DNA of 64,000 nt from Trichomonas vaginalis G3 (lineage: Eukaryota > Parabasalia > Trichomonadida > Trichomonadidae), in assembly GCF_026262505.1 (NCBI RefSeq), contig NC_067205.1:10726001-10790000 (forward strand). The letters run 5' to 3'. This document shows, one piece after another, positions 40,293 through 49,632 of this stretch. The position numbers and the translations under genes are program-made. Position 1 is the stretch's first letter; every line of letters starts with the position of its first letter. Below the pieces are notes generated by a model, which had not been told where the DNA came from, made no database searches, and saw nothing but the letters and a program-made list of their open reading frames with translations.

Positions 40293-40949
40293 ATGTCAGC
40301 ACCAATCCCCGCTGCTCAACGTGTTGAGCAAATGCGCTCCATGTTCCATGAGCAAGCTAAAGCTCTTGCTCAGGAAAAACAAGCTGAAGCAGAAAATATC
40401 GCCGAACAATATTATCAACAACAAATTACAAATACAACTAAAAACCTTGAAACAGAAGCTGAACGTCAAGAAAAAGAAATCGAAGTTAACAGACAAATTC
40501 AGAACGCTAAAATTACAAACAACGCAAAACTCGAAATTCTTAAGGCACAGAAGAAGGCTTTGAATGAAGCACTTGAGGATGCAAAGAACAAGCTTAACGA
40601 ATTTAGCAAAGGACCAGATTATCCACCAGTTTTAGCTAAACTCATCGCTGAAGGTCTTGTAATATTAAAGGAACCACGTGTCCGTCTTACTGTTCGTAAA
40701 GCTGATGTCCAGATTTGCCAGCAGGTCATTCCACAAGCCTTAGATTTAGCTAAACAAGCCGATCCAAACCTTGATGTTAAGATTGTTATAGATGAAGAAC
40801 GTTATCTCCCAGCTGATCCACACTGCGCTGGTGGTGTCGTATTCACATGCCATAAAGGAAAGATTCGCCTTTCAAATATCTTAAATGAACGTCTTAAACT
40901 CGCTTACGATGGTATTCTCCCACAAATCAGAGAAATCGTTTTACATTAA
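40293..40949 (+). CDS. V-type proton ATPase subunit E
   Basis: 218 residues, close to the usual ~220-230. The N-terminal half is a long charged helix (EQAKALAQEKQAEAENIAEQ) that forms the peripheral stalk with subunit G. The C-terminal half is the globular head-binding domain, with VRLTVRKADVQICQQ and the family signature CAGGVVFTCHKGKIRLSNIL, then LPQIREIVLH. Subunit E links the catalytic V1 sector to the membrane sector of the proton pump that acidifies vacuoles and lysosome-like organelles. The codons are more GC-rich than the neighbours', as expected for a highly expressed gene. The stop overlaps TAAA, which resembles the trichomonad polyadenylation signal. The gene appears intact. Confidence 0.93.
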   Translation: MSAPIPAAQRVEQMRSMFHEQAKALAQEKQAEAENIAEQYYQQQITNTTKNLETEAERQEKEIEVNRQIQNAKITNNAKLEILKAQKKALNEALEDAKNKLNEFSKGPDYPPVLAKLIAEGLVILKEPRVRLTVRKADVQICQQVIPQALDLAKQADPNLDVKIVIDEERYLPADPHCAGGVVFTCHKGKIRLSNILNERLKLAYDGILPQIREIVLH

Positions 40950-41225
40950 ATTATCCCTATTTTGCTTTTCCTTTTAAACATTCTTTTCTTTCTAAAATTT
41001 AATAAAAATTTGCTCAGCTATTTGTAAATCTTCCATTTTTAATTTATATACAATACTATGTAACTAAATATCTTTATGATTCAATCTCTGCTTCAGATTT
41101 TTCGGTCATATAATAAAAATATTTTTATTATCACTATATTGGCTGACCATAATCTAATAAACTTGGCTTACCTTGTTGCAATATCTAATGTTATGTGATT
41201 AATTTTTCAAAACAAACAAAAATTT
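40950..41225. other. Convergent spacer
   Basis: 276 bp between the 3' ends of V-ATPase E and the next minus-strand gene. AT-rich, no feature recognised. Confidence 0.4.
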
Positions 41226-43631
41226 TTATTCCTTTTTACAATTACACTGGTTCATTGGAGCAAATACCTCTTCAGCAGCTTCTCTCTTGCATTCTTTAAC
41301 CTTTTGAGCAAATTTGGCAATAGTTTCCCACTTGTTTTTCTCTTGCTCGGCCTTCTTTGCAAGTTCACGGTATTCAACTATCTGCTTCTTGTACTTTTCA
41401 TTTTTGTCCATTAGATTCTTCTGAGAGTCTAATAATTTCTTATTTTGAGCTTCAATTTTAGAGATATCATCACTTAGTGAATTTGCTCTCTTTTCTGCGT
41501 TCATCATATCTTCTCTGATTTTTTCTGCGGCTCTACATAACTTTTTATTTGTATCCTTTTGTTCTTTAAGTTTTTGTTCCAGAATTAAATATTTACTTTC
41601 TGCTGAAGATGCTCTGTTCTGGGCAATACTAAGTTCAGCATCCTTCTTTTGAATGTTTATTGTAACCTTCGTGAACTCTTCTGATCTAGCTTTGAGTTCT
41701 TCAGTTAATTCTTCAATTCTTTTCTGTTTCGACCGCTCAGTTGTTTGATATAACTGTATCTGCTGATAAAGATCTTTGTTGTCATGGAGAATCCGCTTTG
41801 TAGCTAAACCATTATTATTGACAACTTCAGATAAATCTTCATTTTCTTTTTGAAGTCTCTTATTCTCGTCTTGAAGTGATTGGAATTTCTTTGTTAAATC
41901 ACTCAGTTTCTCTTGAGCAATGTCATTGTTCTTCTTTGTAAATGCTAATTCATCACTTGAATTTATGGAATCAAGCTTCAACTTTGAGTTCTCCGCTTTA
42001 ACCTTCTCTAATTCATTCTTTAATCTTGTATTTTCTTCTGATAAAGCCGAAATTTTGAATGTATTTTGAGTAATTTCGGAATTTAGCTTTGATATTGATT
42101 TATATTTATCTTCATATGCAGATATATTAGAAGTTGTAGTGATTTTAATCATTGACTCATAAAAATGAGAACTTTGTGAAAACAGATCTGAAATTGCGTA
42201 ATATGCAAACTCAATAGCATATTTATTTCTTGATGTCTGAAGGATATTGTTAATTAATGGCAAGAGCTGAGTTTCAATTGCAATTCTATTTGATCTGGAT
42301 TTCCAATTTGGAAAATATGTTACGCATTCATCTATAAACCTGAAAATGAGGAGTGAAAGGTATGCATTATTGAGTTCAATATGGCGAACAAAGCAAGTAA
42401 ATAAATAATTTTCTTCTGTTTGTAACAGGTCAACATCATCTTCAGAAAGCGAATTGTTTTGTACAAGCAATATCAAAATAATAAATATTGATTCCAGCTT
42501 CTCAACAGATGTTTTCTCAGGAAGAGTTGCAAATCGATTAAAAATTTTTGCAAAAATTTTATTGCATGGAATTTCTTGAAATAGAGTTGGGTCAATTTCA
42601 ACTAAAATCTGTAGTAAATGGCAAGCTGATATGGATACGAAGTCATACTCACATTTTGAAATATAATCTACCAATGAAACAAGATAATCTGTTGTTTTGA
42701 TACCATTTGCAAACTGTGTATGATATATATTTAATTGACGGATACAATCTATAACAAAATATGCATCAGCGCCATTTGAATTCAAGATTGAAGTTAACAA
42801 AACCAAAAGTTCGCGAGGAGCCAATGGAGCTTTATCTTTAAGAGATAAGATTGTATCTCTAGCTAGCTGTTTCATAAGAACAAATTTTCCATTTTGAGTG
42901 ATAAAATTAATCGCTGCATGTATACTTGTAGCTGATTCATTTCCAACTGGAAATATTGCAGTATGTGCAGCAAGAGCTGAATTCACGACCATAATATCTT
43001 GAGAAGATAGTAATCTTGTCAATTCTTTTTTAACTTGAAGGATAGAAGGTTGTGATTTTAAGTATGATTCGACAGATTTAGAGGCACGTGCAAGTAAAGC
43101 AATGATCGCGCATGCCCAAGCCCCAAGCTGTGGCGATCCTAGTAAAGGGATTATGACCTTAAAAAGCGTTGCTATAGAATTCACGCATGTAAGATTCGTA
43201 TTGATTGATGATGATAAAAGGGCTACTAATTTTAGATAAATTACTGCTTTTGTTGGTTCGATTTTTCTAATATCACCTTCATCTGCTATTTTTGAAAATA
43301 CTATATGGATAAGTTCGTCGAAATTGATGTTTATGACAATTTGGTCCCTCAAATATGGGGAAATTGAAAGTAGATTTGTGAGGAAAATTGAAATTGAATC
43401 TGCCAAATCAATAAATGAAGAATCTAAGTTGCAATCGAATTGAATTGTAGTTAATATGCAAAATATTTGCTGAATAAAATCTGATAATAATGGATCATTT
43501 GTTAATTGATTAGAATATGCAAGATCAACATCTGTTGTTTTAATATATTGCAATAAAATGTTTCCATTTTCATCATTTGTATGACCTTCTGTTGATAATG
43601 ATTGTACGATTGTTTCTAAGTGAGATTTCAT
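41226..43631 (-). CDS. Armadillo-like plus coiled-coil protein (CIP2A- or Uso1-like layout)
   Basis: 801 residues. The first ~500 are helical and hydrophobic in an armadillo/HEAT-like rhythm (ATLFKVIIPLLGSPQLGAWA; LTRLLSSQDIMVVNSALAAH). The rest, to about residue 785, is an uninterrupted coiled coil (SEENTRLKNELEKVKAENSK). It ends in a short Cys-containing tail (APMNQCNCKKE). This two-part layout is shared by CIP2A, a PP2A regulator with a mitotic role, and by the vesicle tether Uso1/p115. The acidic tail of Uso1 is absent, which slightly favours CIP2A, but I cannot demonstrate homology by eye. The first ATG is preceded by TCAA. The gene looks intact. Confidence 0.7.
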   Translation of the reverse strand: MKSHLETIVQSLSTEGHTNDENGNILLQYIKTTDVDLAYSNQLTNDPLLSDFIQQIFCILTTIQFDCNLDSSFIDLADSISIFLTNLLSISPYLRDQIVININFDELIHIVFSKIADEGDIRKIEPTKAVIYLKLVALLSSSINTNLTCVNSIATLFKVIIPLLGSPQLGAWACAIIALLARASKSVESYLKSQPSILQVKKELTRLLSSQDIMVVNSALAAHTAIFPVGNESATSIHAAINFITQNGKFVLMKQLARDTILSLKDKAPLAPRELLVLLTSILNSNGADAYFVIDCIRQLNIYHTQFANGIKTTDYLVSLVDYISKCEYDFVSISACHLLQILVEIDPTLFQEIPCNKIFAKIFNRFATLPEKTSVEKLESIFIILILLVQNNSLSEDDVDLLQTEENYLFTCFVRHIELNNAYLSLLIFRFIDECVTYFPNWKSRSNRIAIETQLLPLINNILQTSRNKYAIEFAYYAISDLFSQSSHFYESMIKITTTSNISAYEDKYKSISKLNSEITQNTFKISALSEENTRLKNELEKVKAENSKLKLDSINSSDELAFTKKNNDIAQEKLSDLTKKFQSLQDENKRLQKENEDLSEVVNNNGLATKRILHDNKDLYQQIQLYQTTERSKQKRIEELTEELKARSEEFTKVTINIQKKDAELSIAQNRASSAESKYLILEQKLKEQKDTNKKLCRAAEKIREDMMNAEKRANSLSDDISKIEAQNKKLLDSQKNLMDKNEKYKKQIVEYRELAKKAEQEKNKWETIAKFAQKVKECKREAAEEVFAPMNQCNCKKE

Positions 43632-44059
43632 TTGAAGATTTTATAAGTGTACGTTTAGTAAAGAAAAAAAATGAACGCTTTTTCAAAAATTGCTGCATGA
43701 AAATGAATATTTCAGCTTAACAACACTAAACTGAAAGATATATGAAACTGTTTCCGGATTTTTCAACAAAAATACTAATTTAAATTTTTACTAAAAAAAA
43801 GTTTATTTTTGATAATTTAAAATTTTTTGAGAAAATTATATGCATAAAATTCAACAAAAAATGAGCCAGATGATGTAATTTTAAAATAATAAGGTTTTAA
43901 AACTCTTAGATTGCTTAGTACTCAATAATTTCATAGATTTAGTATTAAGAATTCGTATATCAAGTCATATTTAAATATTTAGCACAACTCAATTTGCTTT
44001 ATTATCTGACATATAACATAAAAATCTATAAAATAAATGATGAATAGTGATTTTTTTTA
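43632..44059. other. Intergenic region
   Basis: 428 bp of AT-rich DNA between two minus-strand genes, with no recognised feature. Confidence 0.4.
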
Positions 44060-45397
44060 CTAAATTTCTGTGCAAAGGGCTTGCAAAGCCTGACACCATT
44101 GATTACAAATTTTCTCATTTTCAAAAGCAATTTCATATTTCTTTTGGCCGTGTTCAGGTTCAATAATCAAACGATACTGATGATTTTTAGAACTAAGGGT
44201 AGGAATGATCTTAGCTTGCTCTGGAAGAACTATCAAACCTTTAATATTCGTATTGGTTGGTGTCTCTTTCCAAATGATACTTCTTGATGATGCATAAAAA
44301 TCAAAGAATCTTTTTTGCCATGCACTATGTCCTAAACCACCTTTCTTAACACCCCATGAATGCAGAACTTTAGATGTAGTAATAACAGAAGGTGTTCTGA
44401 TTCTGTTTTGTGCAGAGAAGTGACCAGCGCTTTGAGAAGGCATTTCAAGCCTAACTTTCTTTGTATTATGGAATATAATCGTGTTAATCTTCATCACGGG
44501 TGAATTCCTATTGCACATTGTTGTTAATTTGTTCGAATCATCCGTAATTTTATTCTTTTTATCTTTAGTATGAACATAGACAGAACCTTGCCTATGCCGA
44601 ATTGACGTCTTACTTTCTTCAACATTCTCTTCTGGGAAGAGTATTGAAAACGGAGACTTGCATAATTTGATAATCTGCCTTTCGGAGCTGAAAAACATAT
44701 TAAATTCGGGATATTTTATCTTCGAATGACTAGTCAGCAAATTACTTAATTCTTTGTCAATCCAGAATAAATAAGCGACATCAGTTGGTAAAAATTCGAG
44801 GATTGGTGAGTTTTTCTGGTATGCAAGCTTTAGACATGGTGAAACAATATTGTCAAATTGGTTTGCTTGAAGCAGTGTTAAAAATGTGTTGGCAGAATAT
44901 TTTGGATCATCGGCCATTTTGGTTACAATGTGAGTAATGTTCATAGATAGAAAGGTAGTACATATGTTACTTTCTATTAGTATAACAATGTCGCGAATTG
45001 ATAGTTTGTAGAAAGAATCAGAACAAGTTTGAATTAATGACTCGACAAGATCCGAATAGTAGTTTGGATCGTAAACATCAAGTGATAAATAGAATGCTAA
45101 TTCATTTGATTTGCAGTGTCTAAGACATTCGAGGCAAAACATTAAAATATCAAAATTTGTTTCGGGCGACAATTCCTTTACATGCATTTTAGCGTACTTT
45201 ATTATATTTGGCGTTGTTGCAGCGTGGAAAAGGGAACTTGACTCGGCTCCAAAAATAATATTATATAAATATTTCGAGTAAACAGGAAAATTATTTAAAG
45301 TTTCAATGGTGTTTGTCTCCAATTCTATATTAAACATCAACAGACTACGCTTCCAATGGCTACAATTTGTAGAAGATAAGAGAAAGCTATAGTCCAT
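44060..45397 (-). CDS. PH-domain protein
   Basis: 445 residues. The C-terminal ~105 residues form a pleckstrin homology domain: HSWGVKKGGLGHSAWQKRFF begins strands 1-2, and EIAFENEKICNQWCQALQAL gives the last strand and the closing helix with its invariant Trp. The N-terminal ~260 residues are predicted helical, Cys- and Leu-rich and of unknown fold; they may be an armadillo-like repeat. A basic, Ser-rich linker (KTSIRHRQGSVYVHTKDKKN) joins the two parts. PH domains bind phosphoinositides or proteins at membranes, so a signalling or trafficking adaptor is likely. No catalytic domain is seen. Confidence 0.85.
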   Translation of the reverse strand: MDYSFLLSSTNCSHWKRSLLMFNIELETNTIETLNNFPVYSKYLYNIIFGAESSSLFHAATTPNIIKYAKMHVKELSPETNFDILMFCLECLRHCKSNELAFYLSLDVYDPNYYSDLVESLIQTCSDSFYKLSIRDIVILIESNICTTFLSMNITHIVTKMADDPKYSANTFLTLLQANQFDNIVSPCLKLAYQKNSPILEFLPTDVAYLFWIDKELSNLLTSHSKIKYPEFNMFFSSERQIIKLCKSPFSILFPEENVEESKTSIRHRQGSVYVHTKDKKNKITDDSNKLTTMCNRNSPVMKINTIIFHNTKKVRLEMPSQSAGHFSAQNRIRTPSVITTSKVLHSWGVKKGGLGHSAWQKRFFDFYASSRSIIWKETPTNTNIKGLIVLPEQAKIIPTLSSKNHQYRLIIEPEHGQKKYEIAFENEKICNQWCQALQALCTEI

Positions 45398-45765
45398 GAT
45401 ATAAGATTTTACGCCTCTCTCAAACTTTAGTCACGTTTAATTACAGGCGAAAAACAAATTTATCAAGAAAGATTTAAAAAATAATATGGAAGAAATATTT
45501 CGTTGATGACAATAAAACTTTACACCGCATAAATTTTTTTGAGAGGAGAAATAAAAAATGGCCACTATAGTTTAATTAAAGTTCGATTCAGAATAGGCAT
45601 ACCGTTTTAAAGTCATTTTAATATGAAAAGCTGTGACTTAATTTATAAACTCAGAATTTCCATTGGTTTACGATTTTGAGAGGAAATAGAATTTTTATTA
45701 ATGCAAAATCAATATGTAGAATTAGAGCTCAATTCAAATTAGAGAATGAAAATTTCAATGAATTC
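45398..45765. other. Intergenic region before the large transposon
   Basis: AT-rich, containing the promoter of the PH-domain gene on the minus strand. No other feature. Confidence 0.4.
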
Positions 45766-45780
45766 AAATTATTTCAAAAT
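45766..45780. repeat. Flanking 15-bp direct repeat, left copy
   Basis: AAATTATTTCAAAAT abuts the left TGTTATAG terminus and recurs exactly at 52872-52886. It is unusually long for a target-site duplication. A shorter true duplication inside a chance A/T match is possible. Confidence 0.7.
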
Positions 45781-46338
45781 TGTTATAGACCGAAAATAGA
45801 TTTTTTCGGTTTTCTCTTCAAATAATTGAAAGAATGATACTATTATAGGTTTATTATATTACATAGCATATAATCATGCTATAGCCGAAAATTATAAGTT
45901 TTGAGAAGATTGAATATAACACAAATAAATTTGAATGTAAGTTAAATTGCTTGTTGTTTTTAATAGCTATTTAATGAGAAATCCAATATTGCAAAATTCA
46001 AATTGAATGATTGAAAGAACAGAAAAAGTCATTCTTTTCAATTTCGAATATATTTCATTGTATTTATAATTACATGGCAAATAAGATATTTAAACTTGAT
46101 TTTTGAAGGAAAATTCACAAAATTGAATAAATTCAAATAATTTTTATTCAAAAATAAACTAGCTATTTGAGTTTAATACTAATTATCTATTCAAACTACA
46201 AAGTTTGTAATTTAAAATATTTTGTGAGATCAGATTGAATTAATTCAAGGTTCTTTTCAATTAATATTAATGACCATATTACGCATTTTCGAACATTCTA
46301 AACCAAATATATAAAAATGGGAGACGAATGTTAAATTT
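45781..46338. repeat. Left outer unique terminal inverted repeat
   Basis: Matches the reverse complement of 52315-52871 with only a few differences. Both ends begin TGTTATAGACC. Confidence 0.9.
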
Positions 46339-46339
46339 G

Positions 46340-46806
46340 CTAGACATGCGGGAGTTGTCTGCAAAGTTTTAGCTCTTGTCTCTAACAAAAAATTAATTTT
46401 TAAAAAAATGACCGAATACGTTTCACAGCGAGAAAAAAATAAAAGGCAAGATAGAATTTTCTAGACATAAAGAAGTTGTTTACCGAGTTTTAGCTCTTAT
46501 CTCTAACAAAAAATTAATTTTTAAAAAAATGACCGAATACGTTTCACAGCGAGAAAAAAATAAAAGGCAAGATAGAATTTTCTAGACATAAAGAAGTTGT
46601 TTACCGAGTTTTAGCTCTTATCTCTAACAAAAAATTAATTTTTAAAAAAATGACCGAATACGTTTCACAGCGAGAAAAAAATAAAAGGCAAGATAGAATT
46701 TTCTAGACATAAAGAAGTTGTTTACCGAGTTTTAGCTCTTATCTCTAACAAAAAATTAATTTTTAAAAAAATGACCGAATACGTTTCACAGCGAGAAAAA
46801 AATAAA
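46340..46806. repeat. Left tandem array, ~4 units of 121 bp
   Basis: Three nearly identical 121-bp units start at 46441, 46562 and 46683 (AAAAGGCAAGATAGAATTTT). They are preceded by a divergent outermost unit with GACATGCGGGAGTTGTCTGC. The same divergent unit is outermost in the right array, so the arrays are true inverted partners. Confidence 0.92.
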
Positions 46807-46877
46807 ACTGTACACTGATTTTCATTTTCATTTCCAGTCACTTTACTTATTATTTTTTCTTTTTTTCATTTTAATTA

Positions 46878-48142
46878 CCCAGATTTTCCTTACTTTTACC
46901 ACTCCCCATGTAATTTCTGGGGAAAACGATAATTCATTTTTTTTATGGATGAATAGATCGTTTTCCTAGAAAGGACCTCATATCTCTGGCTAAAAAGAGT
47001 GTCAGATCCTAAATAGATTATTGATCTAGTGTACAAATCCAATAAAAAGCCTATTTTTTTGGCTTTTTTGGTGCTCATTTTTTCGAAGATCTACATGAAT
47101 ATGGGGAAACCATCGGATTTTTTTGGTTAACCCACATCTTCATGTAGTCTGGACTATCTTTCCTCGAAGGACCTCTTTACGGGTGTAAAAACTCATAAAG
47201 TTCTCAAAAGATTCATTCTCGATCTCCATGCTGAAAGAATTTACAATAAAAAAGAGATCTACGCATCAAACTACAGCCATAAATGAACTGAACCCCTAAA
47301 GCTCAGCTCTTAGTTTATCAAAAACGTCGAAATCCTTCTCATTGCAATCAAATTTTCTCAATAACTCATAAGAAAAATCGAATTTTGATTAAGCCGATGT
47401 TATAGGTATCACAAATACTACAAACTTAAGCAATATCGAAATTGCCAGCAAAAGTTTGAAATTGCATTGCTCATATTTGTTTTGTAAACTAAAAATCTGC
47501 TTATATTATTCATTAATTTTTTATATATTATTCATATACTTTAATAAAAACAATACTATTTCACCTTAAAAATGAATTTCATAAGTCAATATTATTTTTT
47601 TGAAAATGTATCAATTTTCGATTAAAACAACATGAGAATAAAAGTTACGCAAAATTATTTTAAAAATGGTTTTAAAAATTTACAATAGATGAAAAATAAT
47701 ATTGCAAGAAGTTTTTAAGTTTAATTTTAAGAAAAAAATTCGGATATTATTCATGGATCTAAGTAATCTGATATTTGAGTATCGGCACTATGCATAAAAC
47801 ATATATTTATAGTTTTTTTGGATTTTTATGATTTTAAATATATTCAAATTTGGCAATCCAATAGATTTTTAAAAAATAGGTAAATAAAAATAGATTACAT
47901 ATGCAGCAGATTTAGAACATGAAACAAATCTTATAGTGACCCAAAAAAAAAATTCATGATCCAAAAAAGAAAAAAAATGGCTAAATGGGAATCAAACCTT
48001 GGCATAATGAATCATTATGTCGGATGTTTCCACTACACCGGCAGTTCGAAAAATACCCTTGGTGGTTCTATTTAATAGCTACTCCCAACGATAGGCGGTG
48101 TCCCCAGCTTTAGAGAGGTGGTAAAAGTAAGGAAAATCTGGG
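46878..48142. mobile_element. Nested Tc1/mariner-like element, 1.27 kb, degenerate
   Basis: Inverted ends of ~25 bp start CCCAGATTTTCCTTACTTTT (46878) and are exactly mirrored ending at 48142. Both are flanked by TA (46876-46877 and 48143-48144), the target duplication of Tc1/mariner elements. Total length and end length resemble mariners known from Trichomonas. No long transposase frame survives; short frames such as 47078-46896 (minus, 60 aa) are not recognisable. It sits between the left array and the transposase of the larger element, so it inserted later. Confidence 0.7.
47979..48040 (-). ncRNA. tRNA-like pol III promoter pair (tRNA pseudogene)
   Basis: On the minus strand GGTGTAGTGG (48039-48030) resembles box A and GGTTTGATTCC (47998-47988) differs from the box B consensus GGTTCGANTCC by one base. 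The spacing is tRNA-like, and a perfect 7-8 bp inverted repeat (GCATAATG/CATTATG) sits where an anticodon stem would be. An oligo-T stretch follows at 47978-47971. The acceptor arms do not pair, so it is a pseudogene or a pol III-driven element head rather than a working tRNA. Confidence 0.45.
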
Positions 48143-48242
48143 TATAAATTATTTCATAATACGTTTATTTACGTTACCATTTTCTTTATTCTTTTGAATT
48201 CCATACTAGACACTTATAGAATATTTTGATTGTTAACGTACT

Positions 48243-48247
48243 TCATT
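48243..48247 (+). promoter_or_regulatory. Initiator-like motif TCATT before the transposase
   Basis: TCATT ends 3 nt before the ATG at 48251, matching the trichomonad Initiator and its short leaders. It argues for Met 48251 as the start rather than the ATG at 48230, which lies upstream of the motif. Confidence 0.5.
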
Positions 48248-48250
48248 AGA

Positions 48251-49225
48251 ATGAATCCTTACAAAGGGTATGTCGATCGAATTTACCTAATTGGTATTTC
48301 CAATCAGATTGAAGAAGGTAAAATGACATGGGAAGAAGCTTGCACCCATGTTCCCATCGCCCCAACCCTTCAATCAAATGATTTCAAATATTTAGATGTT
48401 TCAAAATCTTTTTTACAAAATCAATTTAGCTTACAGAATATCCCATTGCCTAAAGGCAAGAAAGGTCGTAGGGTCAATCCCTACGACCAAATCAAAGCTC
48501 TTGCTGTGATACATGACCACTGGGCCTTTCCCTGTGGTCAAACAAAACAATGGAAACGTTTGAAATTACAACAAATTGATGTATCTTATAGAGAAGTACG
48601 CAGATACTTCAAAGAAAATCATTTCACCAAGACGCGATTAGAGCATGCCGGGCCAGAAACAGCAGTAAGATATTGGGCGCTTTCACCCAATCTTATCTGG
48701 CACGCAGATGTTCATTATTTTAGGGGTGTTCGTGGCCAGTATATTTATGGCATAATCGACGATTTTAGCCGCAAAGTCCTAGCGTGTATACAAATACCAG
48801 ATATGCTGGCAGCGACGACAGCGAACGTTGCGGCTTCCGCCTTCATTGAATTTGGCGCCCCTTATTGTTTCTGGACCGACAACGGTTCAGAAAATAGGGG
48901 CGCCTTTCAAGATCTACTTGATCTTTGGGGCGTCCAATGGCGGCATACAGACTCTCATTCTCCCTACCAAAATGGGAAGATTGAGAGATTCTGGTCGACA
49001 TTGGAGCGCTGCCAAAGCATTCAGGCTATTCCTGCCTTTATTCGGGAGTACAATAATAACACACCGCATGAAGATCTCCCAATTAATCCATTAACTGGAA
49101 CAAATTACACGCCAAATCAAATGTATCAGCTGAAACCGAAATACACAAATGCAGATACAGAAAGGTTGTGGCAAATATGGGATACAGATACAGGCATGAC
49201 CGCTGTTGACACATTCACAGCGTAA
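48251..49225 (+). CDS. DD34E integrase-core transposase, intact
   Basis: 324 residues from the preferred start (331 from ATG 48230). An N-terminal DNA-binding region ends in a basic GKKGRRVNPYDQIKAL block. The catalytic core has Asp in WHADVHY, Asp in WTDNGSENRGAF 56 residues later, and Glu after 34 more in SPYQNGKIERFW. The tail YNNNTPHEDLPINPLTGTNY matches the relative at 12066-13127. This is the rve/DDE fold of retroviral-type integrases and IS3/IS481 transposases, here in a plain inverted-repeat DNA transposon. It should cut and join the element ends in the nucleus. Codon use is more GC-rich than the surrounding repeats. No break is visible, so the element may be autonomous. Confidence 0.88.
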   Translation: MNPYKGYVDRIYLIGISNQIEEGKMTWEEACTHVPIAPTLQSNDFKYLDVSKSFLQNQFSLQNIPLPKGKKGRRVNPYDQIKALAVIHDHWAFPCGQTKQWKRLKLQQIDVSYREVRRYFKENHFTKTRLEHAGPETAVRYWALSPNLIWHADVHYFRGVRGQYIYGIIDDFSRKVLACIQIPDMLAATTANVAASAFIEFGAPYCFWTDNGSENRGAFQDLLDLWGVQWRHTDSHSPYQNGKIERFWSTLERCQSIQAIPAFIREYNNNTPHEDLPINPLTGTNYTPNQMYQLKPKYTNADTERLWQIWDTDTGMTAVDTFTA

Positions 49226-49630
49226 TAATAAACATAATTTTTTAATTTCATTTTTAACAAGTTTTTTTAAATGTATGTAATGAATAATTCATTAGAATAT
49301 GATAATGCACATTGTAACAGAATAGAACAATCACCAAATTTTTTTTTTGAAATTAAAAAATAAAAGTAAAAAGTGTAAAGTAATCTAACAAAAAAAGATA
49401 TTTAAAAGAATTTTGGAAAAAACAGAATAAGGATAATGATATTATTTTAGATACACAATCGATGTACTGAAGAATAATCCGGTAAAATGATGATATAAAA
49501 TTAGATTATTTTACAAGTAGCTAAAAGAATAAAACTATAATATAAAATAAATGAAGTTTAATGAAACAATAAAGGTTAAATAAATAATAAAGATTTTTAT
49601 TTTATATCAGTATTGAGAAGAAGTAACAGC
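49226..49630. other. AT-rich interior of the foldback-like element
   Basis: Non-coding, A-rich stretch between the transposase stop and the right tandem array. Nothing else seen. Confidence 0.5.
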
Positions 49631-49632
49631 TG

